Shown: positions 52,447 through 64,000 of the stretch, piece after piece
Layout of the letters: each line of letters opens with the position of its first letter
Position numbering within the stretch: position 1 is the first letter of the stretch
Origin: Topomyia yanbarensis
Taxonomy: Eukaryota; Arthropoda; Insecta; Diptera; Culicidae
NCBI RefSeq assembly: GCF_030247195.1
Contig: NC_080670.1
Span: forward strand, 96,990,401 to 97,054,400
Reading direction: 5' to 3'
DNA length: 64,000 nucleotides
Notes under the pieces: generated by a model
Seen by the model: the letters and a program-made list of their open reading frames with translations, nothing else
What the model was told of the DNA's origin: nothing
Database searches by the model: none
Translations under genes and position numbers: made by a program

Positions 52447-52512
52447 AGAAGAGAGACAGAGAGAGAGAGAGAGAGAGTGAGAGAGAGAGATGGGGGGGGG
52501 AGGGGGGGGCGT
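52447..52512. repeat. (GA)n and G-run
   Basis: GA repeat with interruptions followed by G-rich sequence; counterpart of 44088-44156. Confidence 0.9.
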
Positions 52513-53544
52513 GTGAGGAATGGCAAATGATGGTTAATGCAGTGACATTATTTTTATAGGTATATTATTATGATATATTGATTCTTACATTCTTATCATG
52601 AATAATGTAAGTAGTAATTTTTGCTCCATAACCAGTATAACCTAAATCTTGCAAAAGAGCTAAATTTTCGCTAGATTTTTGGGCTTCAAACATACAGTTG
52701 CTTTCGGTGACGCCACAAGTATAATTATATTAGAAATCTTTTATCTCACTACTAGGTGAATTACTTGTTGATCTGTGTATTGATATACCATCCAACATTT
52801 ACCTCATGATTGAACGCAATGCTTAATCCAAGGAATAAATACTAGAACTCACTGTTTCTTTATCAACGCATTATTTTGTCTTTGAAGTGAACTTATATAT
52901 TGATTTTTGAGAAATAGTTCATTTATTATAAAAGTAATGCACAAAATGTTCTCAACATCGAATTCCTTGAATCACGTAGATGTGTTTTCATACCCCGATA
53001 TTCACAATCGGTTTAGTTTTGCCCCTAAAACACCAGTAAAGCAATACTCTGTATGAAACAATCTCATTTTTAATTGGTGTAAATTGGTAAGCGAGAACTA
53101 AAAATACAAAATGTCTAATATCTCCGCCGCTCGTGCACGGATTTAGACAATCTATAGCTTGTTTTTACAAGCTTTCTATTTATGTGCAGTTTGAGGGACA
53201 ATATTGTATTGTTCGAAAGTTATTTGCAAAAAACCTGCTGTATTTTGACAAAATCGCCCATATCTCAGAAAGTAAACAACATATCGAAAATCAAAAATAA
53301 TAGTGTCAAATGGCAACGTTAGGCCTTTCATTTGAAACTAATTTCATTAAGATCGGTTCAGTCATTGCTGAGATAATTACATGACATTTTGTACATACAT
53401 ACATACACACATACACACACACATACAGACATTGTCTCAATTTGTCGAGCTGAGTCGATTGGTATATGAGACTCGGCCCTCCGGGCCTCGGAAAAAGTTG
53501 TCAAAGTTCGAGCGAATCCTATACATTTCTTTTGTAAGAAATGT

Positions 53545-54135
53545 AAAAATATGAAAAAATGTAAATAATAATAAATATACGACCGTGGAACAATATTGCG
53601 GAAGAAACCTCACCGACTGTTCTATGAAAATCCTTGATTTAGTAGAAGCACCCCATACTCCGGAAGAAAAAAAAATTCCAAGATAGGAAAATATTTATTT
53701 CAGTGTGTTTTTCGCTGTGCGCCAAATATAAGTAGCGTAAGTAGGGGTTTGCCCACTACTCGGGTTCTTGTTTGCCCGGCGGACCCTTCTTTTCAGGGCG
53801 GCCTAGGTGCTTCTATCGGAATTTCGGATTTTTGTATCAAAACAAAAAGGTAAACAAACTAATATAAATTTAACTTTACCGTTTATTGCACCGATCCCCT
53901 TCGCTGCGCACTACACTGCTTCGTTGGTAAATGCTGACGAACTGACAGGCGGGTTTCTCCGTACGGTCGGGACAACAACGGCCTGGTCTGGTATTACAGC
54001 TGGCTGCTCCGGCAGCGGTCCTTGTCTATTAGCTAGGGAGGTGAGCGAGACTCATTTGTTGGAACCTCCCTAGCGACAGTGGTGACGAATCATCGGATTC
54101 TTTGCTCCCCGCAAAGAATCCCGGAACACAGCAGT
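53545..54135. other. GC-richer flank of the foldback element
   Basis: From ~53700 it is more GC-rich and looks once coding or UTR-like. GCTAGGGAGGT and ACCTCCCTAGC form an inverted pair near 54029-54075. The 88-codon frame at 53807-54073 has no recognised domain. It continues on the other side of the insertion at 57010-57440. Confidence 0.45.
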
Positions 54136-57006
54136 GCACCATGGGCCACAAATCGATTTTTTTGGTCGAAAATCCAGAACTTATAAACCGTTAGTACTAG
54201 ACTTTCAGTGTCTTTGGAACAAATTCTCTACACTAAGTGCTCTTCATTTTAGGGAAAACAAAATTAGGGTGGCCCTCTCGATTTTTGAAATAAAAAAATT
54301 ATCTCCTGAATGAAAAAAGATAGGAGAATATGATCTTCCAAAGAAATGTAGAGAAAGCAATTTTGAGTAACCTTGCTGAAAACGTCGAAACTCTATCTTC
54401 AACGGTTTTTATTTTACAGCGATTTCCCTTGTTCCGTTTAGGGTGGCTCTTAAAAATTCAGTTTTTTTAATATAACTTCTTTGAAGTTGATTTCTCGTGA
54501 ATGTCAACTTCAGACTAAAGTTAGCTCTTACAAATGCGCACATTTCTTCTTCAGAGACGAACTCATTAACTTTTATATAAACAGAGTTATTGACGATTTT
54601 ATGCTAAAAATTCGACATTTTCTAAGCTAAATAACTCCGAAGGTGGCAAAAAGTGGCAACCAATGTTATGACCATCAGATAGTACTTTAAAAACACTACA
54701 AAATAAGGGGTACATGGTTTGTCTCCTAGCTACTGTTCATGTGAAATGTTTGCTTATAAACTACCTCTGTTCCATGGGCCAAAAATCGATATTTTGTTGA
54801 AAATCCAGTTCTTATATCCCGTAAGTGCTAGACATTCAGTATCTTCAGAAGAATTTCTTCACCATAAGTGCGCTTCATTTCGGTGTAAAAAACTGGGTGG
54901 TCTCCTTGATTTTTGGAATGAAAATAATTGCTCCTGAACAATAACAATAGAAGTGTAAAGCCCTACTGAAAATAAAAAATAATCATGTTTGAGTAACTTT
55001 GTTACTCAATTCCTTAACTATCATCAGAGGCTTTTATTTTACGGCATTTTCCATCATTTGGTTTGGCCTGACCTTTAAAAAAATAGTGTTTCAATAAAAT
55101 ACTTTTGAAGAAAATTTTCCAAAAAATTTGTTCTGATAAATGCCTATTTTTTCTTTGGAGTTTAAAAAGTTTAAAAATCTAATATATTGCATTTTTTCAG
55201 TGGTAAATTTTTTTCTCTGCGTTTCAACAATTTCTACACTGATGCGTAGAAAACTACCCATTTTGAATAAAAGTGGAATAACTCACTTAATGGGTAAAGA
55301 GCTTGTACGTCAACCTGGTTACGTTTTAACTATTATTTCTCGTGGAAAACTTACAACGAAATGCGTAAAAAATACCCATTAATGAAAATCGCCCCAGAAT
55401 GAAAAATACTGAAAATAGTTTTTTTTCTGAATTTAAAAAAATTGTACAACACCAGTTTTACATTATTTCCCTCGGTTAAAAGTATAAGAATCCTGATAGA
55501 ATCTCTATCTAAAGCCTAAAATCAACATAAAAACTGTCAGTTGACAGAATCCCTGAATCTTCCAGGGCAGTCTAAATTGTTGAATTATCGCATATTTGCA
55601 CAATTCTAAATAGTCTAAACTGCCGTTTTTAATAAGTAGGTTATCTCGCTTGAAGTAATTCATTATTAGCATCAATATATACATTGGCATAACTTCACCG
55701 AGTTATTATGAAATGGATTAGAAGTACTCATTGTTAGAAAAAAAGTACCCATAATTGACAGCTCGAATAACTTCCGAAAATAAGCAATTTATATTGATAT
55801 CATTGATAAAGTTTTTTTGCCGCGTTTGAAAAATAACTTCGAAGGAGGAGACTGCCAATCTATCCGTTGGATAATAATAAAAAATACTATAAATGAGAGC
55901 TGAACAGCTTGTCCCCCAACGTACATTCACGTGGATTTTTTTTGTTAATTTCCAAAGGCAAAAAATGGTATTTTGCGAAACTATTAGGCTACATTACAGT
56001 GAGCTGAAGCAGAGGAGGTAATATAATTAATAAAAGACAAATAAATCATTAATGCTAAACAAAGGGTGTTCCTTTACGGTAAACCTGAGCTTTTAATATA
56101 TTGTAATATATTCATAATAATTTCTTTTTTGCCATGCGAATAAAACGTATGCCATGCAAATACTCCAAACATTCATTTCATAAACCGTAGTCCGAAAACC
56201 ACATGTTTTATGTACAATTTCACTCCACGAAACAAGTTTAGAATAACATCTTCTGAGTGTACCGTTTTTCATCAGAGATCCGGATATGTGTGTATATAAG
56301 AACGGCGACTATGTATGATAAATATATATTTTAAGTACGAATTTAGATGAATACCGCATGCATTCTCTATAACAGAGGGAGTTTATAAGCAAACATTTCA
56401 CATGAACAGTAGCTAGGAGACAAACCATGAACCCCTTATTTTGCAGTGTTTTTAAAGTACTATCAGATGGTCATAACATTGATTGCCACTTTTTGCCACC
56501 TTCGGAGTTATTTAGCTTAGAAAATGTCGAATTTTGAGAATAAAATCGTCAATTACTCTGTTTATATAAAAGTTAATGAGTTGGTCTCTGAAGAAGAAAT
56601 ATGCGCATTTGTAAGAGCTAACTTTTGTCGGAAGTCGACATTCACGACAAATCAACTTCAAAGAAGTTATATTAAAAAAACTGAATTTTTAAGAGCCACC
56701 CTAAACGGAACAAGGGAAATCGCTGTAAAATAAAAACCGCTGAAGATAGAGTTTCCACGTTTTCAGTAAAGTTACTCAAAATTATTTTCTCTACATTTCT
56801 TTGGAAGATCATATTCACCTATCTTTTTTCATTCAGGAGATAATTTTTTTATTTCAAAAATCGAGAGGGCCACCCTAATTTTGTTTCCCCTAAAATGAAG
56901 AGCACTTACTGTAGAGAATTTGTTCCAAAGACACTGAAGGTCTAGTACTAACGGTTTATAAGTTCTGGATTTTCGACCAAAAAAATCGATTTGTGGCCCA
57001 TGGTGC
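54136..57006. mobile_element. Foldback element with ~620-bp TIRs, 2.87 kb
   Basis: The arms 54136-54765 and 56385-57006 are inverted copies with high identity. The ends start GCACCATGGGCCACAAATCG, and AGT flanks both (54133-54135 and 57007-57009). A second, more diverged copy of the arm text (CCATGGGCCAAAAATCGAT) starts at 54772 inside the element, so the inside may hold an older relative. No transposase is visible. The 80-codon and 72-codon frames inside are not protein-like. Confidence 0.8.
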
Positions 57007-57544
57007 AGTGTTCTTCCCAGGGGGAGCCGCTGTTCACCCTGATTCGCCCTCCTTGGCTATTAGCTGTGAAGGAGAGCAATGCTCGTTCGGCTTATCCTTC
57101 CCAGCGAGGGCGGTTTGGTGCGTCTAGATTATTTACGGTTAGCCGGGGAAGCGAAAGCTTCATGGTAATTAGATTCTCTCGACGGCGATCCAGCACCACA
57201 AAACAAACGAATATCCGAACCACGAGCCGGCACTTTTTGACGGGTATTTTCATCGTCGCACACGCGCACTATACCGTACTGGTTATGGTGGCGGTAAACT
57301 GTCCCAAAAAAAACTGATCGGGCGACTGTTCGATGCCGTGGTCCGTGACTATCTGACTAAAAAAACTCGATGGCCGCCTTCCTCACGACCAACACAAAAC
57401 GTTCAACACCAAAAAACCGCACCGCCGCATAGCTGTCATCGTTAAGGTACAGCATAATCACAACACTTTTGCAGCGAGAGGAGAGCGGTAACCCAACTAA
57501 ACCCTATATTACGTATACAAAAATGATTAATAAAAGGCAGCCCT
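57007..57544. other. GC-richer flank, other side of the foldback element
   Basis: Continuation of 53.7-54.1 kb after the insertion. The 108-codon frame at 56991-57317 starts inside the element and is not a gene. No domain recognised. Confidence 0.45.
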
Positions 57545-58145
57545 AAGTTTGCGCCGCTAAAACAACAAAAATGATCCATAAAAAATTGAAAAACGATCCA
57601 TAAAAAAGTTGTCCATGTTCCATAAAACAAAACAGAAAATCCATAAAACAGTGTGAATGATCCATAAAAAGGGTGATTTGTAAAAGTGAACCATAAAATG
57701 GTCGCAAAAGAGCACTAAAATAGTAATAAAAGAGCAATTAAAATCAATTAATGCCCATAAAAATATTGGAAATGTTCCATAAAACGATACATTTTGCGCC
57801 ATAAATTAACTGACATTGATCCATAGAATATTAACAATGTACAATAAAACACGTCGATATGTTCCATAATATCGACAAAAATATTCCACGGTATTACAAA
57901 ATGGAACAATAAAATGTTAGAAAAAGTTCCATAAATTTTATGAGAATGTTTGCTAAATAATTTTTCTTGGTCCACAGAAGATGTAAAAATGAACATTAGA
58001 AATGATTCATATATCGAACGTTAAATTATGGTTCATGGATATTTATAAAACGATCAATAAGAAATGAAAATGTGAAACGATCCATTAATATATGCTTATG
58101 CACCAGAAAAATTAAATTCAATGAATTCATGCGAAATTTTTGCTA

Positions 58146-58725
58146 TTCGAACTAATAATAAAGCATATTACATTTGGTTGAAATTCCAAACTACAACAAA
58201 CAATGCATACATTATAGTTAAATTTTAGCTTCCGTATCCCACTAGTCAGGTAACTGACCTTAGCTAACCTGAAATCATTATGACAACTCTTTAAACGGCA
58301 GGGTATCTATGATATTAGCGCGCTGAGAGTTATTAGACCACTGAAACAGGCTGGTATGAGTCGCAAATACCAACTATCTGAAGCGAAAACGGACACTTTA
58401 TACACGAACACTGACTAATGTGGCTACGCCACATAGCATTCTAGAGCACTGTCCGAATTCGCTGCCGCTCAGTCGGCTTTTAACTAGCTATAGCCCCTAT
58501 GTTTAAGTAAACCGGGCAAACGAGAGGACCACAGGTTCGCCTGCAATTCCAGCTACGGGTTAATCAATGCCTCGTCCAACGGATCCTCAGCGGCTTTGCG
58601 CCGCTTCGGATCATTGGCCTCGGATATGCGGCCAAGCCGCATCACACTAGCTCCCAGTATAATCTCACTTGTTAAACACTGTCACTGTTATGAGTATTAT
58701 TAAGCACAACTTATTTTTTCAGTTT
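58146..58725. other. Loop of the foldback element
   Basis: Moderate GC. Contains small hairpins such as GCGGCTTTGCGCCGC and GCGGCCAAGCCGC near 58590-58645. No coding sequence recognised. Confidence 0.5.
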
Positions 58726-59045
58726 ACCATAAAATTTCGCATGAAATAATTAAATTTAATTTTTCTAGTGCATAAGCACATATTAATGGATCGTTTTACC
58801 CTTTTCTTTTCTTATGGATCGTTTTGTAAATATCCATGAACCATAATTTAACGTTCGATATACGAATCATTTCTAATGTTCATTTTTGCATCTTCTGTGG
58901 ACCAAGAAAAATTATTTAGCAAACATTTTCATAAAATTTATGGAACTTTTTCTGACATTTTATTGCTCCATTTTGTAATACCGTGGAACATTTTTGTCGA
59001 TATTATGGAACATATCGACGTGTTTTAATGTAAATTGTTAATATT

Positions 59046-59100
59046 CCCTTATCAGCACGGATAGCCCTTATCAGCACGGATAGCCCTTATCAGCACGGAT
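59046..59100 (+). repeat. Three tandem 19-bp repeats at the retroposon 5' junction
   Basis: CCCTTATCAGCACGGATAG occurs twice in full and a third time up to CACGGATTC. The last copy continues into the RT reading QHGFFPGRS. Confidence 0.92.
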
Positions 59101-62091
59101 TCTTCCCTGGTCGATCGGTTGAGACGAATTTAGTTAGCTTCACATCGTTTTGCATTGAAAACATATCCAGGAAACTCCAGGTGGACACGGTCTACACATA
59201 TCTTAAGGCCTCTTTCGACACAGTTAACCATGAGATACTGCGTGCAAAGCTTGATAAACTAGGATGTACCTCGAGTTTCTGCCACTGGCTTCGATTCTAC
59301 CTTGTTCACCGCGAGTGCGTCGTGCAAATTGGTGACAACGTGTCTGAATCTTTTTGTAATAATTCCGGAGTTCCCCAAGGTAGTACACTAGGTCAATTAC
59401 TATTTTCATTATTCGTGAATGATGCGGTCTTTGTTCTAATGCGTGGAGGGAAACTGTTTTTCGCCGATGACTTGAAGATATTTCTTGTGATAAGGAATGA
59501 AGCCGATTGCCGTGAGTTACAGTGTCTCATTGATACATTTTACAATTGGTGTCAAAGAAACATGTTGATCCTTTGTGTTACGAAATGTTTTGTCATCAGT
59601 GTTCATCGCACAAGAGACATGCTTAATTTTAACTACAACATTGCCGGAACTCAGCTGCAACGCGTTGACCACGTAAAAGATCTAGGTGTTATTCTAGATG
59701 AAAGGCTAACTTATACCAATCACCTGTCAGCGACCATCGACAAAGCAAATCGACTTCTAGGTTTTATGTTCAAAATTTCTAGCGAATTCCGGGATCACAC
59801 GGTGTTCCTAAAACCGTTATTAACAAAAAAAAATGACCATAAATTTGTCTTACGGCATTCGAAAGATGCAGTATCCAAGCATCTTCTCAGTGAATTTCAA
59901 AATGATCCATCGAGGGATTCGAGAGAAATTGCAATTTGAAGTTTTATGACACGTTTCATAAGGCTACCAGCAAACACCCACGGGTTTGGTCCTATCTCTG
60001 CAAACAATTTTTTTTTGTTTACGTATTTAGTACATGGCATTCGAAAGATATAGTAATCAAGTATATCTCCTGCAAGTTTGAAAATATTTCATTGACGGAA
60101 TCGAAATTTATAACGGTTTGGATGTGGTATGCGGTCATAGATGGGTTTTCTACCAGACTTCAAGCGTGAATCCATGTTTGTCCATTGACTATTTAGATCG
60201 TTTATACGTGTCGCGGTTTTTAAAGGAAAATCTTACCATTTAATTACATAAATATAATGTACAAAAGGTGATATTTATATGGTGCACTGAAAAAATATGA
60301 AAATAGTCTACCAAACGTTAAATATAATGTGAAAACTACAAAAAATGAATGAAAGTTGGAATGTTTACTTCAAAAGGCCATATCTCAATGGTTTGTTGAC
60401 CGATTCTAATTATTTTTTCATTATTGAACAGGTAAACGTTTCATTGTTAATTTACATTAAGAAGAATATAAAACAGAGTCATCTACAGGCGATATAGTTG
60501 ATCTCAACTATATGTATTATCATTATTTAGTAAATATTTTTGTCTTAAAAATAGCTGCCTATCCATTTTTATATACTAGTTGATTGCAATTGCTGTATAA
60601 ACATCTGAATGTCAAATTCTCATGATAAGTTCAATTCGACAATAAAACTGACTATAGTTAGAGATATGAGCAGATGAATTGTACTAATAACATCCCCTTT
60701 GATCAGTTTTAACAGCGATTGTACAAAATTTCCAACAAAAACCGTATCATAACATAAATTGATCTGAATCAGCAAATACCTTCATATTTTTTGAATTTAT
60801 GGTTTTATTTTTCCATCATTTGTAGTTTGCGTTCGTTGCATTCAACTAATGTATAGGTCATCGTTTTGAATACAAAGATATTCACTAAATAGTGATAATA
60901 CATATAATTGAGAATAATTATGTTGTCTATTTTTTGAAGTAGGCAATTCTATTTTATATTCTTCTTAATGAAAGTTAACGATGAAACGTCTACTTGTTCA
61001 ATAATGAAAAAATAATTAGAATCGGTCAACAAACCATTGAAATATAGCCTTTTGAAGTAAACATCCTGATTTTTATCCATTTTTTTAATTTACACATTAT
61101 ATTTAAGGTTTGGTAGACAACCCTATTTTCATATTTTTTCAGTGTACCATATAAATAACACCTTTTGTACATTATATTTATGTAATTAAATGGTCAGGTT
61201 TTCCTTTAAAAACCGCGACACGTATAAACGATCTAAATAGTCAATGGACAAACATGGATTCACGCTTGAAGTCTGGTAGAAAACCCATCTATGACCGAAT
61301 ACCACATCCAAACCGTTATGAATTTCGATTTCGTCAATGAAATATTTTCAAACTTACAGGAGATATACTTGATTACTATATCTTTCGAATGCCATGTACT
61401 AAATAAGTAGACAAAAAAATTTGTTTGTAGAGATAGGACCAAACCCGTGGGTGTTTGCTGGTAGCCTTATGAAACGTGTCATAAAACTTCAAATTGCAAT
61501 TTCTCTCGAATCCCTCGATGGATCATTTTGAAATTCACTGAGAAGATGCTTGGATACTGTATCTTTCGAATGCTGTATGACAAATTTAAGGTCATTTTTT
61601 TGTTAATAACGGTTTTAGGAACACCGTGGGATCCTCTCTGTTTCAAGGCTTTATATTGCTCACTGGTGCGCTCGCAGTTGGAATTTGCAAACATCGTCTG
61701 GTGCCCTTATCATGCAACGTGGAGTGAAAGGATTGAAGCTGTCCAGCGCAAATTTATACGATATGCTTTACGTCAATTGCCTTGGAATGATCCTTTGAAC
61801 CTGCCACCATATGAGAACCGTTGCAGACTATTAGGACAACATACTTTGAAAGAACGTAGACATACTTCGCTGGCCATTTTCATATCAAAGCTTCTGTTGG
61901 CTGAGTATGATGCTCCCGATCTCTTTGGACAAATCAATCTCTACGCCCCAACCCGTGTTCTTCGCCCTCGGACATTACTACACATCGAAATGCGAAACAC
62001 CAACTACGCTGCTAATAGTCCGATTTTAGCGATGGTTCGTCGCTTCAACGAGCTTGCCGAGCACTTTGACCTCAATTATAATTCATCATAA
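59091..62091 (+). pseudogene. CR1/Jockey-like reverse transcriptase, interrupted by a MITE
   Basis: The coding parts are 59091-59796 and 61634-62091. The RT motifs in order are QHGFFPGRSVETN, a degraded KASFDTVNHEIL, NNSGVPQGSTLG (59366-59395), KLFFADDLKIF with the catalytic FADD, and LGVILDERLTYTNHL. After the MITE the thumb/C-terminal part resumes as LCFKALYCSLVRSQLEFAN, VWCPYHATWSERIEAVQRKF, PPYENRCRLL and RRFNELAEHF, ending at a TAA. Removing the MITE and one GATC copy joins the frame at FRD-PLCFK, so the element was largely open when the MITE arrived. A near-intact frame with few substitutions suggests a fairly young copy. The endonuclease and N-terminal RT are lost by 5' truncation. Confidence 0.88.
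59797..61629. mobile_element. Palindromic MITE, 1.83 kb
   Basis: Ends CACGGTGTTCCTAAAACCG, and GATC flanks both sides (59793-59796 and 61630-61633). The arms 59797-60545 and ~60885-61629 are inverted copies over ~740 bp with scattered mismatches, leaving only ~340 bp of centre. The 77-codon frame at 59936-60169 and its mirror at 61260-61442 are duplicated by this symmetry. No transposase. Confidence 0.9.
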
Positions 62092-62490
62092 TTTCGTCAC
62101 CGTTTGCTGTTACATTAGGTTAATTGTTTTTAGTTTAGTTCATTAAGACTAGTGTCAGATGAACACAAATTTTAAATACAAATACAAATACAAATACAAA
62201 ACATTCTATGGATCAATGTCAGTTAATTTATGGCACAAAATGTATCATCTTATGGAAAATTTCCAATATTTTTATGGGACATTGGTTGATTTTAATTGCT
62301 CTTTTATTACTATTTTAGTGCTCTTTTGCGACCATTTTATGGTTCAATTTTACATAATCTATGGATCAAATCACCATTTTTTATGGATCATTCACACTGT
62401 TTTATGGATTTTCAGTTTTGTTTTAAGGAACATGAACAACTTTTTTATGGATCGTTTTACAATTCTTTATGGATTATTTTAAATATTTTA

Positions 62491-64000
62491 TATGCAAAAG
62501 TATATTTTCCCTTAATAAAATTTTCTACGCCTATCTGCGCGCACATAAGCGTTCACAAACGCGAAACTATACAAAAATTCACAAACTAAATGTGAACGAT
62601 ATCGAACAGCGGAGAGCATAACTTTAAGCAAACAAATACACTCTACGAAGTGTATACACAAAAAAGGTATATTTCCACCCAGTGCTAAATTGTTACCCTG
62701 ACGGGTTACAATAGTTACGCCACTGTGCGTCGCTCCACAACGCAGTTTATTTTTTATGGCTTGCGGTGAGCACGATCTCTCGAATTACTGTACTGAAGAT
62801 GATGGAATTGAAGTTTGTTTTTAGAATTCTTTGCAGATTTAACCCGCCTAAAATCGCGTTAATGGATCTGAATGAGACCAGTTGGTGCCCTAAGATGAAT
62901 TCGCTTGATTTTCGGAGTTACATTACTGTGGTGCGTGCCAGTAAGTCATTCGGGCTTGTTCATATAACAAGCACAATCTTTTCTGGACGTTCGCGGTAAA
63001 GAATGCTCGGCTGTCTACCCATCTTAGGGAAACAATCCTTCGAGGCATATGAAGGCGGATCAGGTAGCAGCTTAATCCATGCACGGTGGATGAGGATTCA
63101 TTTCATTTCGTCGGTCTTCTCTGAAACACAGCGCACAAATTCGTCATGAAGCACAAGTCAAGAGGCTCGCAGGAGCCAATAGAATACAGCAGTGATTCCA
63201 ATGTAAGCAATCGAATGAACTAGGAAATACTACAGCGTTGGTGGTATTCGTCCTCACCCATCTCGGGTACATTTTTCCGGGTTGAATTTAGCGCGATTCA
63301 ACCAGGTTCTATTACGGCTAACAGAGCCACTGCAGTTCGTTGCACTTCAGGTGCGGCGGAGCTGAATTTAGATCCAGTATCAAAATGCACCCCCATATCA
63401 CCATCGTTTACATCGCATCAACAAGTCTATTGTTGATTATTCCAACGCTGAGAACACGTTGGAATTGAGTCCGGGGGTCAGGTCTGCCGGAGCTCTTTGG
63501 GAATGTGACACAGTGGCAGTCCAGTGAACACATTCACTGGAGCCTTCGCGATAACAAATGTAGTACAACCAACCACAACACCATCGTCCACATCAAACCA
63601 GTCCGAGGGACAACGTCCATCGAAATCATCGTATGATAGTATAACAGCAGTCCATTGAACAATTTTGCTGGAACCTTCGCAAAAGCAATCGCAATGCAGC
63701 AATATATCGGAACAGAAGCATCTTAATTGGAATCGAACTCAGCAATACAGATATGAGCACATTTTATAAAAAACTTCCATTCATATGTTCCAGCGTATAT
63801 CAGTACGTCATCAGCTCATCGGCGACACACGCCCATCGAAAACGTCGTCATCCATGAATAGGATAACTGGAACATCGAATACAGGGCCATTCGGTGGCAC
63901 AGACCCGCTGATCAGATGAATGAACCGTCTTCCATCATTCAGTACATCGTCAGCCAGTTGGCGGCATTGGCCCGCTAAACCATTGGTACCAACGTCAGCC
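62491..64000. other. Unclassified flank, GC-richer toward the end
   Basis: 62.5-62.75 kb is AT-rich with a GTTACCCTGACGGGTTAC palindromic motif near 62692. 63.0-64.0 kb is more GC-rich and has partly repeated phrases: GCAGTCCAGTGAACA near 63513 and GCAGTCCATTGAACA near 63648, each followed by TGGAGCCTTCGC or TGGAACCTTCGC; ACATCGTCAG and ACGTCATCAG. The 74-codon minus frame at 63478-63702 has no recognised domain. It may be the start of another retroelement running off the window. Confidence 0.4.

Larger units (their letters stand above)
48503..53544 (-). mobile_element. Composite family A element, copy 2 (5.0 kb)
   Basis: The ends match copy 1: the 5' end at 53544 (ACATTTCTT on the minus strand) and the 3' end at 48503 (GCTAGGTGGATTAAATCGG). 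Contents in element order are the region with the (GA)n tract and RTE-like fragment, segment E, a 1.5-kb satellite and segment D. It differs from copy 1 by small indels and a shorter, differently varied satellite, so the copies are not a recent exact duplication. Confidence 0.75.
59047..62202 (+). mobile_element. 5'-truncated CR1/Jockey-like retroposon
   Basis: Flanked by ATTC (59043-59046 and 62203-62206). The 3' end has a CAAATA-type tail (~62176-62200), a simple-repeat tail known in several non-LTR groups. The 5' end starts within the RT domain. A palindromic MITE interrupts the ORF at 59797-61629. Confidence 0.85.
57545..62490. mobile_element. Foldback element with ATGGATC-rich arms, interrupted
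   Basis: The left arm 57545-58145 is the reverse complement of a right arm in two parts, 58726-59046 and 62203-62490. The arms repeat a short TTTTATGGATC-like motif every ~25-30 bases. The loop is 58146-58725. The break in the right arm is a retroposon insertion at 59047-62202. The left arm keeps the empty site (reverse complement TTAATATTCTATGGATC near 57822-57838). Frames of 60-110 codons across the arms are chance. Confidence 0.85.

Noticed and set aside
57442..58000. FYGSF/MDHF repeat frames on the minus strand and similar plus frames at 62159-62589
   Set aside because: Produced by the short ATGGATC-like motif repeated in the foldback arms; no protein family resembles them.

Overview
The window is TE-saturated, AT-rich insect DNA, most likely from a mosquito (Culicidae). 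That placement is an inference from recurring short interspersed elements of a mosquito type (ends GCCTTTCTCATATAGAAAGG and GCTAGGTGGATTAAA) and from the mix of LOA-, R1-, Jockey/CR1-, RTE-like, Ty3/gypsy and Penelope-like retroelements. I found no convincing intact host gene, no tRNA or rRNA, and nothing prokaryotic. The very long open frames are translations of simple repeats.

Layout. 1-8.4 kb: an inverted duplication (1-1685 against 5985-8375) around a full-length family B element (2.27-4.18 kb) and a 5'-truncated LOA-type retroposon inserted in a family A repeat. 8.3-13.5 kb: family B elements, a hAT-like MITE and two MITEs with Harbinger-like ends; insertion sites and target duplications can be read. 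13.5-16.2 kb: AT-rich, no genes. 16.8-18.3 kb: decayed R1-like ORF2 (minus). 20.6-25.4 kb: more family B DNA and a decayed Jockey-like reverse transcriptase (plus). 26.2-27.3 kb: GC-richer tandem modules.

28.2-30.4 kb holds a decayed Ty3/gypsy pol (minus) and 45.4-47.05 kb a matching gag (minus). The two look like one element separated by about 15 kb. That 15 kb holds (AT)n tracts, arrays of a 9-bp satellite, a large palindrome centred at 35137/35138, and a composite family A element with an RTE-like fragment. 47.05-48.5 kb is the 3' part of a Penelope-like element with a GIY-YIG domain, a possible intron and a candidate hammerhead ribozyme. 48.5-53.5 kb is a second copy of the composite family A element.

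54.1-57.0 kb is a long-TIR foldback element. 57.5-62.5 kb is a three-deep nest: a foldback element holds a CR1/Jockey-like retroposon, which holds a near-perfect 1.8-kb palindromic MITE. 62.5-64 kb is unclassified.

Taken together the window records layered insertion, inverted duplication and satellite expansion, not a working operon or pathway. The strongest observations are the large palindrome with its satellite, the composite A elements, the candidate hammerhead, and several insertions whose empty sites survive elsewhere in the same window.
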